A stretch of DNA of 62,369 nucleotides from contig NZ_CAUCSQ010000024.1 of NCBI RefSeq assembly GCF_958445495.1, forward strand, positions 1-62,369, in the 5' to 3' direction. How positions within the stretch are numbered: the stretch's first letter is position 1; each line of letters starts with the position of its first letter. Both the position numbers and the translations under genes were made by a program. The stretch is from an uncultured Bacteroides sp. (GTDB lineage: Bacteria; Bacteroidota; Bacteroidia; Bacteroidales; Bacteroidaceae). This document shows, one piece after another, positions 16,997-26,071 of this stretch. The notes under the pieces are model-generated. The model ran no database searches. It was not told where the DNA came from and worked only from the letters and a program-made list of their open reading frames with translations.

Positions 16997-17875
16997 CTAT
17001 TTTCTGTAATCGCTTCTGATAAATGGTTCTTCTATGTTTTCTTCAACGAGCAATTTGTATTTCTGCGGATGCCGATAGGTGTTTCCGTGTACTTCGTATG
17101 CCCTGTATTCCCTGAGTTTTTCGATGGGGAAATTCACGATGCAGATCTCTTCATCTTCTCCGCCTTCAAAAATAGACATGTCTCTTGAACCCCTACCGTC
17201 CGGATGGTAAGCAATACCGTCAAATGCACACGAGCGCCCATTGCAATCAAGCGTGTTTTTAGGGTAATTGGCAGTCGCAATGCCGACCATATTTTCATAA
17301 GCACGTGTACGGAGCTGCGAGAATCTGTTAATTTCAATAGGGCAAGCATTAGGGACTAAAATGATTTCAGCTCCTTTCAACATGAGTATTCTTGCACTTT
17401 CCGGAAATTCCCTGTCGTAACAAATCATTGCTCCGATTTTTACGTAACCCTGTGCCGTATTCAGGTTTGCGACATAAAAATCTTCTCCGGCAGTCAATCT
17501 GTATTCATCTCCAAAGTCGCAAGTATGGATTTTTGCATAGGTGAGCACAATGTTCCCGAAACGGTCAATCAGGCAAAGTGTATTTCGCGGAGACGGTTCG
17601 TATTGTTCAAGAAATGTTATTCCGATAGCCATCTGTAATTTCTCGGCAAGTTTACGAAATGAATTGATGAACGGACTGCCGATTGCTATTGCACTTGTTT
17701 TTAATTTATCGAAAGTCTTGGGGATTTCGTATCCGATACTCCACATCTCCGGAAATAATGCAATATCAGCACCTGCGTCTTTTGCCTTTTTGCAATATTC
17801 CATTCCCTTTTTTAGATTATTGTCTAATGAACCATCAGGTAGGATTTGCAACAAAGCTACTTTTAGATTTTTCAT
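16997..17875 (-). CDS. Carbon-nitrogen hydrolase (nitrilase superfamily)
   Basis: A 292-residue nitrilase-fold amidohydrolase. The Glu-Lys-Cys triad is Glu43 (LFPEMWSIGYE), Lys115 (TYAKIHTCDFGDE) and Cys152 (AMICYDREFPES). The family hydrolyses C-N bonds of amides or carbamoyl compounds in the cytoplasm. The C-terminal part (YRAYEVHGNTYRHPQKY) is complete. Nothing in the sequence or neighbours fixes the substrate. A TATATTTG box lies about 56 bases upstream of the start. Confidence 0.88.
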   Translation of the reverse strand: MKNLKVALLQILPDGSLDNNLKKGMEYCKKAKDAGADIALFPEMWSIGYEIPKTFDKLKTSAIAIGSPFINSFRKLAEKLQMAIGITFLEQYEPSPRNTLCLIDRFGNIVLTYAKIHTCDFGDEYRLTAGEDFYVANLNTAQGYVKIGAMICYDREFPESARILMLKGAEIILVPNACPIEINRFSQLRTRAYENMVGIATANYPKNTLDCNGRSCAFDGIAYHPDGRGSRDMSIFEGGEDEEICIVNFPIEKLREYRAYEVHGNTYRHPQKYKLLVEENIEEPFIRSDYRK

Positions 17876-17930
17876 TATGGAACTCTTAGGGTTTTATAGT
17901 TTCGTACTTATGTTTTTAGTAATCAGAGCA

Positions 17931-17938
17931 CAAATATA
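17931..17938 (-). promoter_or_regulatory. -7 promoter box upstream of the nitrilase-family gene
   Basis: Minus-strand TATATTTG, an exact TAnnTTTG match, 56 bases before the start codon. Confidence 0.45.
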
Positions 17939-18869
17939 ATAAAAGTGCGGTTTACCGTTTGTGGTGAACTGTATTTTATTCTATTTCTGATATTGCTCGG
18001 ATATATATGTTCAATGAATAAAAGGTAAAAAAGAAATAATAGTAAATACTGGAATTAGGATAGAGCAGTTCAATTGATATATATAATAGGTGCAGATTCT
18101 TTTATTGTACTGAGGACGTGCGAACTTAATATTGTGTCCAAAACATGGAGAAGTGCATAATTATAAGGAAGATGGATGTTAACTGCGAGAGGAGTTTTTT
18201 CTCTTTCGGGAGGCTGGAATATCTGGGGACAAGGACAAATGTTTCTATGTAAATAAACTCCTCTTTTAGTGTGTATAATGTTTATTTTTTAATTAGGTAA
18301 TTTTATATTACTTAATGTTTGCTTTTATAAGTCGTTTTCTATCTATCGGGGATAGAGAGGCTTCGTTTTATTTTCCAACAAATGATTCCTTTAAATCATT
18401 TTTTCAATAATGAAAAAGGTGTATGGCCTTGATTAACAGGATGGAGGATATTTACCTTATTCTTTTTCTTTCCCGTATCTTTTGTTTCTTGTTGTTTCTA
18501 AAGGAAGAGAGTTATTCGTTTCACTAATTCCTGTAGGGAAAGAATGTTCTGATAGTGTCTATATAAAGGGAAATTGCTAGTTCCTTTATTGAGTATTTGC
18601 CGAAATAGGGGAGAAGTATTATCGGAATTTTCAAATGATTCATAAGCGGAAGGATATATTTGTCGAAATACTTTTGCATGTGTCTGCCGCTGGGGGAAGA
18701 ATGTCCATGACGAATGATTGCGATTCGCTTTAATTCTGATTTCAAAGCTTCTTTCTTTAAATAACATTTTCAAATTATCTTATTTTTTTAGAAAGTAAAA
18801 TATGTTAATAATTATATTCTCCTTGAATAATATATTTATACACTTCAACTATTTAATGTAATTTTATAA

Positions 18870-18877
18870 TACCTTTG
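18870..18877 (+). promoter_or_regulatory. -7 promoter box of the SusC/protease operon
   Basis: TACCTTTG, an exact match to TAnnTTTG, in an AT-rich setting 225 bases before the SusC start. If used, the transcript would carry a leader of about 220 bases, long for a Bacteroides gene. Confidence 0.5.
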
Positions 18878-19041
18878 CAACGTTTTGTTATATAAATAGA
18901 GTAAACGCTTAATATTTTGTCACTATAATGGTTATAAACTATTTCATACAGCATAATCTTCCCAGTTTGAGAATGGTTCGGCGGAATATAAAATCCAGAG
19001 ATACATTTTAATTTTATATAATTTTCTATTTCACTCTAACA

Positions 19042-19064
19042 GAGGCCCGACTGGTATGGGCCTC
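19042..19064 (+). promoter_or_regulatory. GC-rich hairpin in the SusC operon leader (attenuator or terminator-like)
   Basis: Perfect 7-bp stem GAGGCCC (19042-19048) / GGGCCTC (19058-19064) with a 9-nt loop, in very AT-rich surroundings, followed by ACATTATTTATTT. It sits 38 bases before the SusC start. It could stop transcription early, act as a mark for an antisense RNA or RNA-binding protein, or simply stabilise the mRNA. Confidence 0.5.
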
Positions 19065-19102
19065 ACATTATTTATTTATCATATTTATATTAAACCTGAA
19101 AG

Positions 19103-22036
19103 ATGAAAGGCTTATTTTTGGGAGTAGTCTTTGGGGCAATATTCGGTATCCAGTCAGCTTTAGCTCAAGGTTTCTTAGTCAAAGGAAAGGTGGTTTCCAA
19201 AGCTGGAAACGAACCGCTGATTGGCGTATCGATTTTGCAGAAAGGGACTACAAATGGAGTAATTACCGATATAGACGGTAATTACCTGATTCAAATTCAA
19301 GGTGACAATGGCATTTTGAGTTTTTCGTATGTAGGTATGCAGTCGCAGGAGTTTAAAGTGACCTCGCAGACTGGTGTATTGAATGTTACCATGCAGGATG
19401 ATTCTCAACTGGTTGACGAGGTTGTTGTGGTTGCGTATGGTGTCCGTAAAAAAGGGACTATCGCCGGTTCTGTGGGAACGGTAAAATCTGAAAAGTTGGA
19501 GAGTGTTCCGACTGCCGGTTTTGATCAGGCGTTGCAAGGACAGACTCCGGGGTTGACCGTTGTGTCTGGTTCCGGTGAACCTAGTAAGGCTGCCACCTTC
19601 CAGATTCGTGGAACGAATTCCATCAATTCGGGTACTTCACCTTTATTTATATTGGATGGAGTTCCTATTTCCAGTTCGGATTTCAATGCAATCAGTCCTA
19701 GTGATATCGAATCTATTTCTGTTTTAAAAGATGCTTCGTCTACCTCTATTTATGGTGCCCGTGCCGCTAATGGGGTAGTGGTTATTACTACTAAACGGGG
19801 ACGTAGCACGGACGCGGCAAGGGTAACTTTGCGTGCCCAATGGGGGGTCTCCCAGTTGACCGGCAATGACTGGAATGTAATGAATACTGCGGAACGTATT
19901 CAGTATGAAAAAGAAATAGGTTTGGATGCGGGTGATGATTATTATAATAAGGTGAGAAATACGGATGTTAATTGGCGGGATGCTGTTTATGACGACAGTG
20001 CTCCTTTGCAAAGCTATGAACTTTCCGTTAGCGGCGCTACGGATAAAACCAATTATTTTGTATCCGGCGGCTTTTTCGACCAGGATGGAATTACCACCGG
20101 GTCGGATTTCCGTCGTTACAACATTCGTGCCAATGTAGAAAACCGTGCAAAGGAATGGTTGAAATTGGGAACCAATACGATGTTGGCTTATGAAGAAATC
20201 GAACAGGCTATGGATGGTTCTTATATGCTTTACACGCCGATTATAGCTTCCCGTTTCATGCTCCCGTATTGGAATCCTTATAAGGAAGACGGTTCATTGG
20301 CGTCCGAAACTAAAGGTGAATGGACCGGGACAGGACAGAATCCGATAGAATGGATGGAGAATAATCCGCAAACACATCAGAAATATAAAGTTATCTCTAC
20401 CGTGTATGCAGAGGTAACCCCTATTGAGGGGTTGACAATCCGTTCTCAGTTTGGAGCGGATTATTCACACTCAAGCAGCTTTATGCAATCTTTTCCCAGC
20501 TATATAATCAATAATAATTCCGGTTCGGCAGGGCGTGCGTCGGCAAATATATTAAACCTTACGGTTACCAATACTGTAAACTATCGTTTCGATGTAGACC
20601 AGGCCCATAATTTCAATTTCATGGTTGGACAAGAAGGTGTCGATTACCGTTCCGACGGTTTTCAGGTGATAACAGCCGGCCAGAATAACGACAAGTTAAC
20701 CAATGTCTTGTCCGGCACGCGGGCTACGAGTTGGAGTGATAATACGACAAGCTACGGCTATTTGTCTTTCTTCGGGCGCGGCGAATATAACTATGCAGAC
20801 CGTTATTATGCGGATTTTTCTTTGCGTACCGATGCTTCCTCACGTTTCGGCGAGCAAGGGCGTTGGGCTACATTCTGGTCTGTCGGCTTGATGTGGAATT
20901 TGCGCCGGGAGGCTTTTATGGAACAATATAAGTGGCTTACCAATGCGCAGATAACATTCAGTACCGGAACTTCCGGTAATTCTTCGATACCGGATTATGA
21001 TCATCTGGCATTGGTGTCCGGCGGTGTAAATTATATAGGTGAGGCCGGAATTGCTCCCCTCCAACGTGGTAATGAGCAACTAGGATGGGAAAAGCTGTGG
21101 ACCACGAACATCGGTATCCGTTTGGGTTTTTGGAACCGTTTGAATTTCAGTGCGGAATTTTATAACAAGAAGACTACCAATATGTTGATGGAAGTACCTG
21201 AAAGTTATGCCAATGGCGGCTATGGCTCTCGCTGGGATAATGTCGGGGTGATGGTGAACCGCGGTATTGAGTTGTCTATGGATGCCGATGTCATTCGGAC
21301 AAAAGATTTTGTCTGGAATGTAAACCTGAATGCTTCTTACAATAAGAATAAGCTGTTGGAGTTGTATAACGGTGTTGATGAGTACACGGTCAGCACTACG
21401 GCAATCAAGCTGGAAGTAGGACATCCGGTGACGGAATTTTATCTTCCCCGTTATGCCGGAGTGAATCCGGCAAACGGTGATGCGCTCTGGTACACTGCTG
21501 ACGGAGAAATAACTAACGAGTTCAGCGAGGACTATAAAGTAATGACAGGAAAGAGCTTTATGGCGCCTTGGCAAGGAGGTTTTGGGACCACATTATCTTG
21601 GAAAGGAGTGTCATTGTCGGCACAATTCAGTTGGATGGCCGACCGTTGGATATTTAATAACGACCGTTTGATGGAAGAGAGTAACGGGTTGTACACGGGC
21701 TATAACCAATCCAAGCGTTTGCTGTATGACCGTTGGAAAAAACCGGGAGATATAACGGATATTCCCCGTCATGGTATTACTCCGCAATTTGACACCCGTT
21801 TTCTTGAAGATGCGTCTTTTTTACGTTTGAAAAACCTGATGATTGGTTATTCATTCCCCAAGAAGTGGATGGATAAGACACGCTTCTTCAGTATGGCACG
21901 TGTATATGTACAAGGACAGAACCTGCTGACTTTTACTAAGTTTACAGGACTTGATCCGGAAACGAACAGTAACCTGTACCAGGCACAATATCCGATGACG
22001 CGCCAGTTTTCCATAGGTATGGAATTAAATTTCTAA
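19103..22036 (+). CDS. SusC/RagA-type TonB-dependent outer membrane transporter
   Basis: A 977-residue outer membrane barrel of the SusC family, which imports large nutrients with energy from TonB. It has a signal peptide (cut near SALAQ), an N-terminal carboxypeptidase-regulatory-like domain (about residues 25-100), a DEVVVVAYGV segment typical before the plug, the plug with FQIRGTNSINSGTSPLFILDGVP and SIYGARAANGVVVITTK, and a barrel ending in the aromatic RQFSIGMELNF. It is the first gene of a nine-gene operon; SusD follows after 15 bases. Because the operon encodes a protease and leucine-rich repeat lipoproteins but no sugar enzymes, peptides are the likely cargo. That is inference from context. 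Confidence 0.95.
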   Translation: MKGLFLGVVFGAIFGIQSALAQGFLVKGKVVSKAGNEPLIGVSILQKGTTNGVITDIDGNYLIQIQGDNGILSFSYVGMQSQEFKVTSQTGVLNVTMQDDSQLVDEVVVVAYGVRKKGTIAGSVGTVKSEKLESVPTAGFDQALQGQTPGLTVVSGSGEPSKAATFQIRGTNSINSGTSPLFILDGVPISSSDFNAISPSDIESISVLKDASSTSIYGARAANGVVVITTKRGRSTDAARVTLRAQWGVSQLTGNDWNVMNTAERIQYEKEIGLDAGDDYYNKVRNTDVNWRDAVYDDSAPLQSYELSVSGATDKTNYFVSGGFFDQDGITTGSDFRRYNIRANVENRAKEWLKLGTNTMLAYEEIEQAMDGSYMLYTPIIASRFMLPYWNPYKEDGSLASETKGEWTGTGQNPIEWMENNPQTHQKYKVISTVYAEVTPIEGLTIRSQFGADYSHSSSFMQSFPSYIINNNSGSAGRASANILNLTVTNTVNYRFDVDQAHNFNFMVGQEGVDYRSDGFQVITAGQNNDKLTNVLSGTRATSWSDNTTSYGYLSFFGRGEYNYADRYYADFSLRTDASSRFGEQGRWATFWSVGLMWNLRREAFMEQYKWLTNAQITFSTGTSGNSSIPDYDHLALVSGGVNYIGEAGIAPLQRGNEQLGWEKLWTTNIGIRLGFWNRLNFSAEFYNKKTTNMLMEVPESYANGGYGSRWDNVGVMVNRGIELSMDADVIRTKDFVWNVNLNASYNKNKLLELYNGVDEYTVSTTAIKLEVGHPVTEFYLPRYAGVNPANGDALWYTADGEITNEFSEDYKVMTGKSFMAPWQGGFGTTLSWKGVSLSAQFSWMADRWIFNNDRLMEESNGLYTGYNQSKRLLYDRWKKPGDITDIPRHGITPQFDTRFLEDASFLRLKNLMIGYSFPKKWMDKTRFFSMARVYVQGQNLLTFTKFTGLDPETNSNLYQAQYPMTRQFSIGMELNF

Positions 22037-22051
22037 TATGCTAAGTATAGA

Positions 22052-23563
22052 ATGATGAGAAAGATTAAGTTATATATATTGGCTGTAGCAGCCAGCCTGC
22101 TGACTACTTCCTGCCTGGACAAATATCCTACTGATTCGATTCAGGCTGATCAGGCCATCACGACAGTTGAGGAGGCTAATCAGGCTATTATCGGTATTTA
22201 TGCCGCATTTAAAAGTTCTTATTTGTATAGTGGAAATTTGACCCTGTTGCCTGATATCCAAGCAGACCTGGTGTATGCGGTTAACGGTTATTCGAATGTG
22301 TATGGCGATATCTGGCGTTGGAATATTCTTCCTACCAATACGGATATTGAGGCTGTTTACGGAGCTTTGTATGCAGTGATAGGCAATTGCAACTTCTTTT
22401 TCGAACAAATCGAGAAATTTGAGAATACGATAGTAGATGATACGGAATATGAAAAGCTGCAACAGTATAAAGGTGAAGCTTATTTTGCCCGGGCTCTGGC
22501 CTATTCGGAACTGATTAAATGTTTCTGTAAGGCTTATGACCCTGCTACGGCTTCGAATGAACTGGGAGTAGCTCTTGTGACTAGTTATTCGAATGCAGGG
22601 GTGATAAAACGTGCATCTTTAGAAGAATCTTATCAGTTGGTTTTAAGTGATTTGGAGAAGGCGTCCGAACTTCTGGAGCCGGAGGATGATGAGGAAGATA
22701 TCCAGTTTTATAATACGTCCTACTTTACTTATTATACGGTGCAATCCCTTTTGGCTCGTGTTTATTTGTATATGCAGGACTGGGATAATGCAATCAAGTA
22801 TTCTTCATTAGTGATTGACAGCGGTAAATTCCTGCTGTCGGATGCGAGTGCAATCTATACGGGCAACTATTCGTACTATGCCTATATGTGGATGTACGAC
22901 CAAGCTACGGAAATCATTTGGAAAGTTGGATTCACGGGTACTTCATATGGGGGAAAGCTCGGACAGGTTTTCTTGAACTATGATTATAGTTCGTATAAGC
23001 CCGATTATGTTCCGGGTAACCAGGCGTTGGGATTGTATGATTCCACAGATCTCCGTTACAGCACTTTCTTTGCCAGCGTACAGACAGGTTATGCGCACGG
23101 ATTGACGTGTCCGTTACTTATCAAATATCACGGTAATCAGGAATTTTTTGAGAGCTACAACCTGTTGCATGTGAATATGCCGAAAGTATTCCGTTTGTCA
23201 GAACAATATCTGATTCGTGCTGAGGCATATTGTCGTAAAAATGATTTTGGAAAGGCGGCGGACGATTTGACAATATTGCGCAAGGCTCGTTATAAGAACT
23301 ATGGTTCAGCAGTGTTAGACCAAGATACTTGGCTGGATGAAATCAGCGATGAGCGGGTACGTGAATTGTTTATGGAGGGTTTCCGTTTGAATGATCTGAA
23401 ACGTTGGGGAAGAGGTTTTGAACGTGAACCGCAGACACAAACAATCGACAACGGCAATAATCTGAAGATTGATGCAGACGATCCGTTGTTTGTCTGGCCT
23501 ATTCCACAGCATGAGATTGATGCTCCGGGTTCGCAAATCGAACCGAATGAAAGTAATAAATAA
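22052..23563 (+). CDS. SusD/RagB-type nutrient-binding surface lipoprotein
   Basis: A 503-residue SusD family lipoprotein that forms the lid of the partner SusC barrel and binds nutrient at the cell surface. The lipoprotein signal ends in TTSCLDKYPTDS. Family marks are the helical TPR-like pattern (KGEAYFARALAYSELIKCF, LARVYLYMQDWDNAIKYS) and the C-terminal SDERVRELFMEGFRLNDLKRW and VWPIPQHEIDA. Two start codons in tandem (22052, 22055) are equivalent. It is paired with the SusC gene 15 bases upstream. Confidence 0.95.
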   Translation: MMRKIKLYILAVAASLLTTSCLDKYPTDSIQADQAITTVEEANQAIIGIYAAFKSSYLYSGNLTLLPDIQADLVYAVNGYSNVYGDIWRWNILPTNTDIEAVYGALYAVIGNCNFFFEQIEKFENTIVDDTEYEKLQQYKGEAYFARALAYSELIKCFCKAYDPATASNELGVALVTSYSNAGVIKRASLEESYQLVLSDLEKASELLEPEDDEEDIQFYNTSYFTYYTVQSLLARVYLYMQDWDNAIKYSSLVIDSGKFLLSDASAIYTGNYSYYAYMWMYDQATEIIWKVGFTGTSYGGKLGQVFLNYDYSSYKPDYVPGNQALGLYDSTDLRYSTFFASVQTGYAHGLTCPLLIKYHGNQEFFESYNLLHVNMPKVFRLSEQYLIRAEAYCRKNDFGKAADDLTILRKARYKNYGSAVLDQDTWLDEISDERVRELFMEGFRLNDLKRWGRGFEREPQTQTIDNGNNLKIDADDPLFVWPIPQHEIDAPGSQIEPNESNK

Positions 23564-23587
23564 TCTTATAATAGTAAAGAAGTAACA

Positions 23588-24487
23588 ATGAAACGATATT
23601 TATTAAGATTTGGAGTCATGTCTTTCCTGTTGGGGTTGTTAACCGGTTGTAACGAGAGTTATGTGACCTATAAGGGCCCCGATTATGTTATGTTTGCAGA
23701 CACGCTCCAGACTTTGGCGATTCAGGATGATGAAACGTATTATGACGTTCCTGTTTCTGTAACTACTGCCTGTGACTATGACCGTACGTATGCGGTGGAG
23801 GTTGTGGATGAAGGAAGTAATGCTATTGAAGGCAAACATTATGATTTGGCTTCAAACAATGTGACGATAAAGGCTGGTGAACTGTCTTCTTCAGTGAGGT
23901 TACGCGGTTATTTCAGTAATTTTGAGGATACGGATTCTATCGGGGTGATGCTTCGGCTGGTTGCTGACAAGAGCAAGCTTTGGGACATCTATGGAACAGA
24001 TACTAAAGTAGTGTTGCAGAAAGTATGTCCTTTTAGTCTGGATACTTTTACGGGATATGCCAAACTGACTTCCACCTTTTTTGACGATTACATGCAGCAG
24101 ACCTCGGTACGTTTATTGGAAACAAAAGTCAGTACGGATTCAGAAGACGCTCCCAATACCATCATATTACCCGATTATTTGTATGACGGCTATGATATCA
24201 AAGTGACATTCAATACGGAAAATCCTCTTGAACCTATACTGGAATGGGAACCGCAAGTTGTGGGAACGACAGCGGAAGCATTCGCAGGAAGTGTTTGGGG
24301 AGATGACAAATTGCGTGTGAAAGAACCGGATGGCGTCAACTCTTATTTCAACGTATGTCAGAATTTTATTTTGCAATATATGACATTCTATGTTGAGAAT
24401 GTAGGTACGGTCGGTACTTATATAAGTATTGTTGAATGGATTAGTGAAGCTGAATACAAGAAATTAAAGGCTGAATTAGGACAATAA
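23588..24487 (+). CDS. Surface-type lipoprotein, beta-sandwich (DUF4984-like), SusCD-associated
   Basis: A 299-residue lipoprotein (signal ends LLTGCNESY). The middle part shows an EGKHYDLASNNVTIKAGE pattern, like Calx-beta or DUF4843-type sandwich domains, and the second half matches what I remember as DUF4984. No catalytic motif is visible. Proteins of this kind often sit just after susD in loci that import peptides and may add to the SusCD complex as extra binding subunits. It starts 24 bases after susD and the next gene starts 2 bases after its stop, so the three are translated in tight order. Function beyond ligand binding is unknown. Confidence 0.75.
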   Translation: MKRYLLRFGVMSFLLGLLTGCNESYVTYKGPDYVMFADTLQTLAIQDDETYYDVPVSVTTACDYDRTYAVEVVDEGSNAIEGKHYDLASNNVTIKAGELSSSVRLRGYFSNFEDTDSIGVMLRLVADKSKLWDIYGTDTKVVLQKVCPFSLDTFTGYAKLTSTFFDDYMQQTSVRLLETKVSTDSEDAPNTIILPDYLYDGYDIKVTFNTENPLEPILEWEPQVVGTTAEAFAGSVWGDDKLRVKEPDGVNSYFNVCQNFILQYMTFYVENVGTVGTYISIVEWISEAEYKKLKAELGQ

Positions 24488-24489
24488 AA

Positions 24490-26016
24490 ATGATTCGTAT
24501 GAGAAGTATAAATTGGTTGGTAGGAATTTGCATTTTTGCATGCGGTATTATTCCCTTGCAGTCTTGTTCCGATGAAAATAATGAAAACGTTTCACCTTCC
24601 TTTCCGGAGGTACAGAAAATGTCGTTTACCGCAGGAGGGGAGGAGCAAAAACTGACGTTTGACGCGGAAGCGGCATGGACGCTTTCTTCTTCGCGTTTGT
24701 GGTGTAAGTTCGTGTCTGGAAGTGAGGAGTTGCCTATGGTTGCCGGTCTTGCCGGAGAAAATACGGTGACAGTGAAAGTGACTGATGAAATTTGGAATTT
24801 TGAAGAGTCTACGGCAGAGTTAACCTTATCCATAAATGGGGTTTCACAGGTAATTGCAACTATTGTCCGTGGGGCGAAAACACCTGTGATAGACGGATAT
24901 GACGATGAGCATCCGGTTGAGATTGCCTATGCAATGAGCCAGAGCGGGATTCAGAAAACGATTACGGTGAAAGCTAATTTCGATTGGGCGCTGGAACAGT
25001 CGCCGGAGTGGTTGGCGATAACCGAATTGCCTTTGCAGGGGGATGCCAATCGTGAATATGAGATTGAAATGACTGTGAAGGACGAATATAAAGTTTCCGC
25101 CCAAGAAGGAGTGTTGGCTTTTACCGGCAGGCAAGGAGCCGATTCTTACTCTTTCCCGGTTAAATATGCCGGTATGGGAGAAAAAGATATTGAGATATCT
25201 CTTTCCAATGTCTGGAATTGGAATGTTTCCCGTGAAGGTGATTTGTATTGGTCGGGTTCTTTAAGCGGCGATGTGGGTGAAACGGAGAAGGAAAATTTCC
25301 CTTTGAATATCAAGATTGCCGCTAAAGACTATAAATATGAGGTAATACGTTTTGTATCGGGAGAACACGGGTTAACCGTCTTAGCACCGGAATCTATGAA
25401 TGAGTTCTTCCAGGTCGAGGATGACAAAAAAGGAAACCTTTCCGTTCCTTCAGTGGATTTGAATACAGGAGCTGCCAGAGATGGCTATATTTTGACTATT
25501 CCCGAATCTGTATATGTCAATGATATGCAGGAAGACCCGGATATGGCATTAAGTGATGATTATATGTCTATTGGAGAGGAATATGAGAAGTACGTAGCCT
25601 GGAATTTCAAACAAGAAGCGGGTGAAAGCCTGTCCGGAGGATTTACCATCAAAGATGCTTTGTCGTATGAAGATATTCCTTGTAAGCAAGGATATTCAAA
25701 TCCGGATATCATTGCTTTTATCATGTCGGAATTTTCTGTAAAAGAATCGCAGATTTATTCAGTAGATGTCACGGGCAATACTCCTTTAGTCATTGACCCG
25801 CTGCTGGATATGGAAGAATGGAATCCGTCGGAAGGCATGGAGAAAGCGGTCACTGCCATGGATTTCTCGATGGGGGATGTGGATACTGAAGATTGGGGAC
25901 TGGGAATGAATGCTTCAGGCTTTACCCTTAATCTGACTACCGATAAGTCGATAATAATCGGATTCAAGGATTCCAATCAGATATACAAGAAGGTGCTGAT
26001 TATCAGTTGTGAATAA
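24490..26016 (+). CDS. BACON-domain surface lipoprotein (DUF5003-like)
   Basis: A 508-residue lipoprotein with signal ending LQSCSDENNEN; the acidic run after the cysteine is the sort of sequence linked with surface export in Bacteroides. Residues about 35-125 and 130-225 form two BACON-like Ig domains, recognisable from repeated patterns such as EAAWTLSSSRLWCKF and ANFDWALEQSPEWLAI. The C-terminal half (about 230-508) is beta-rich and resembles DUF5003. No active-site motif is seen. It probably binds substrate or spaces other subunits at the surface. Family naming of the C-terminal half is from memory and less sure than the BACON part. Confidence 0.75.
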   Translation: MIRMRSINWLVGICIFACGIIPLQSCSDENNENVSPSFPEVQKMSFTAGGEEQKLTFDAEAAWTLSSSRLWCKFVSGSEELPMVAGLAGENTVTVKVTDEIWNFEESTAELTLSINGVSQVIATIVRGAKTPVIDGYDDEHPVEIAYAMSQSGIQKTITVKANFDWALEQSPEWLAITELPLQGDANREYEIEMTVKDEYKVSAQEGVLAFTGRQGADSYSFPVKYAGMGEKDIEISLSNVWNWNVSREGDLYWSGSLSGDVGETEKENFPLNIKIAAKDYKYEVIRFVSGEHGLTVLAPESMNEFFQVEDDKKGNLSVPSVDLNTGAARDGYILTIPESVYVNDMQEDPDMALSDDYMSIGEEYEKYVAWNFKQEAGESLSGGFTIKDALSYEDIPCKQGYSNPDIIAFIMSEFSVKESQIYSVDVTGNTPLVIDPLLDMEEWNPSEGMEKAVTAMDFSMGDVDTEDWGLGMNASGFTLNLTTDKSIIIGFKDSNQIYKKVLIISCE

Positions 26017-26071
26017 AAAGTATTGCATATTGGCTGTAATCAATTAAAAAATAATAGAACAAATTCAATAT

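Larger units (their letters stand above)
17939..19102. other. Gene-poor stretch with leader of the SusC operon
   Basis: About 1.16 kb, AT-rich, without a gene I can support. It holds an inverted repeat AGAGGAGTTT (18188-18197) / AAACTCCTCT (18255-18264) with a T-rich right end, which could be the end of a small RNA. On the minus strand a 91-codon frame (18498-18773) and an overlapping 73-codon frame (18524-18745) are open, but neither resembles a family I know. The right part is the probable 5' leader of the SusC operon, with a promoter box at 18870 and a hairpin at 19042. Confidence 0.5.

Noticed and set aside
18524..18745. Histidine-phosphatase-like RHG motif in a 73-codon minus-strand frame
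   Set aside because: Only the three residues match; the rest does not resemble that fold, and another frame overlaps it.
17939..19102. An invertible promoter region (phase variation) upstream of SusC
   Set aside because: I found no pair of longer inverted repeats flanking the promoter and no recombinase gene in the window.
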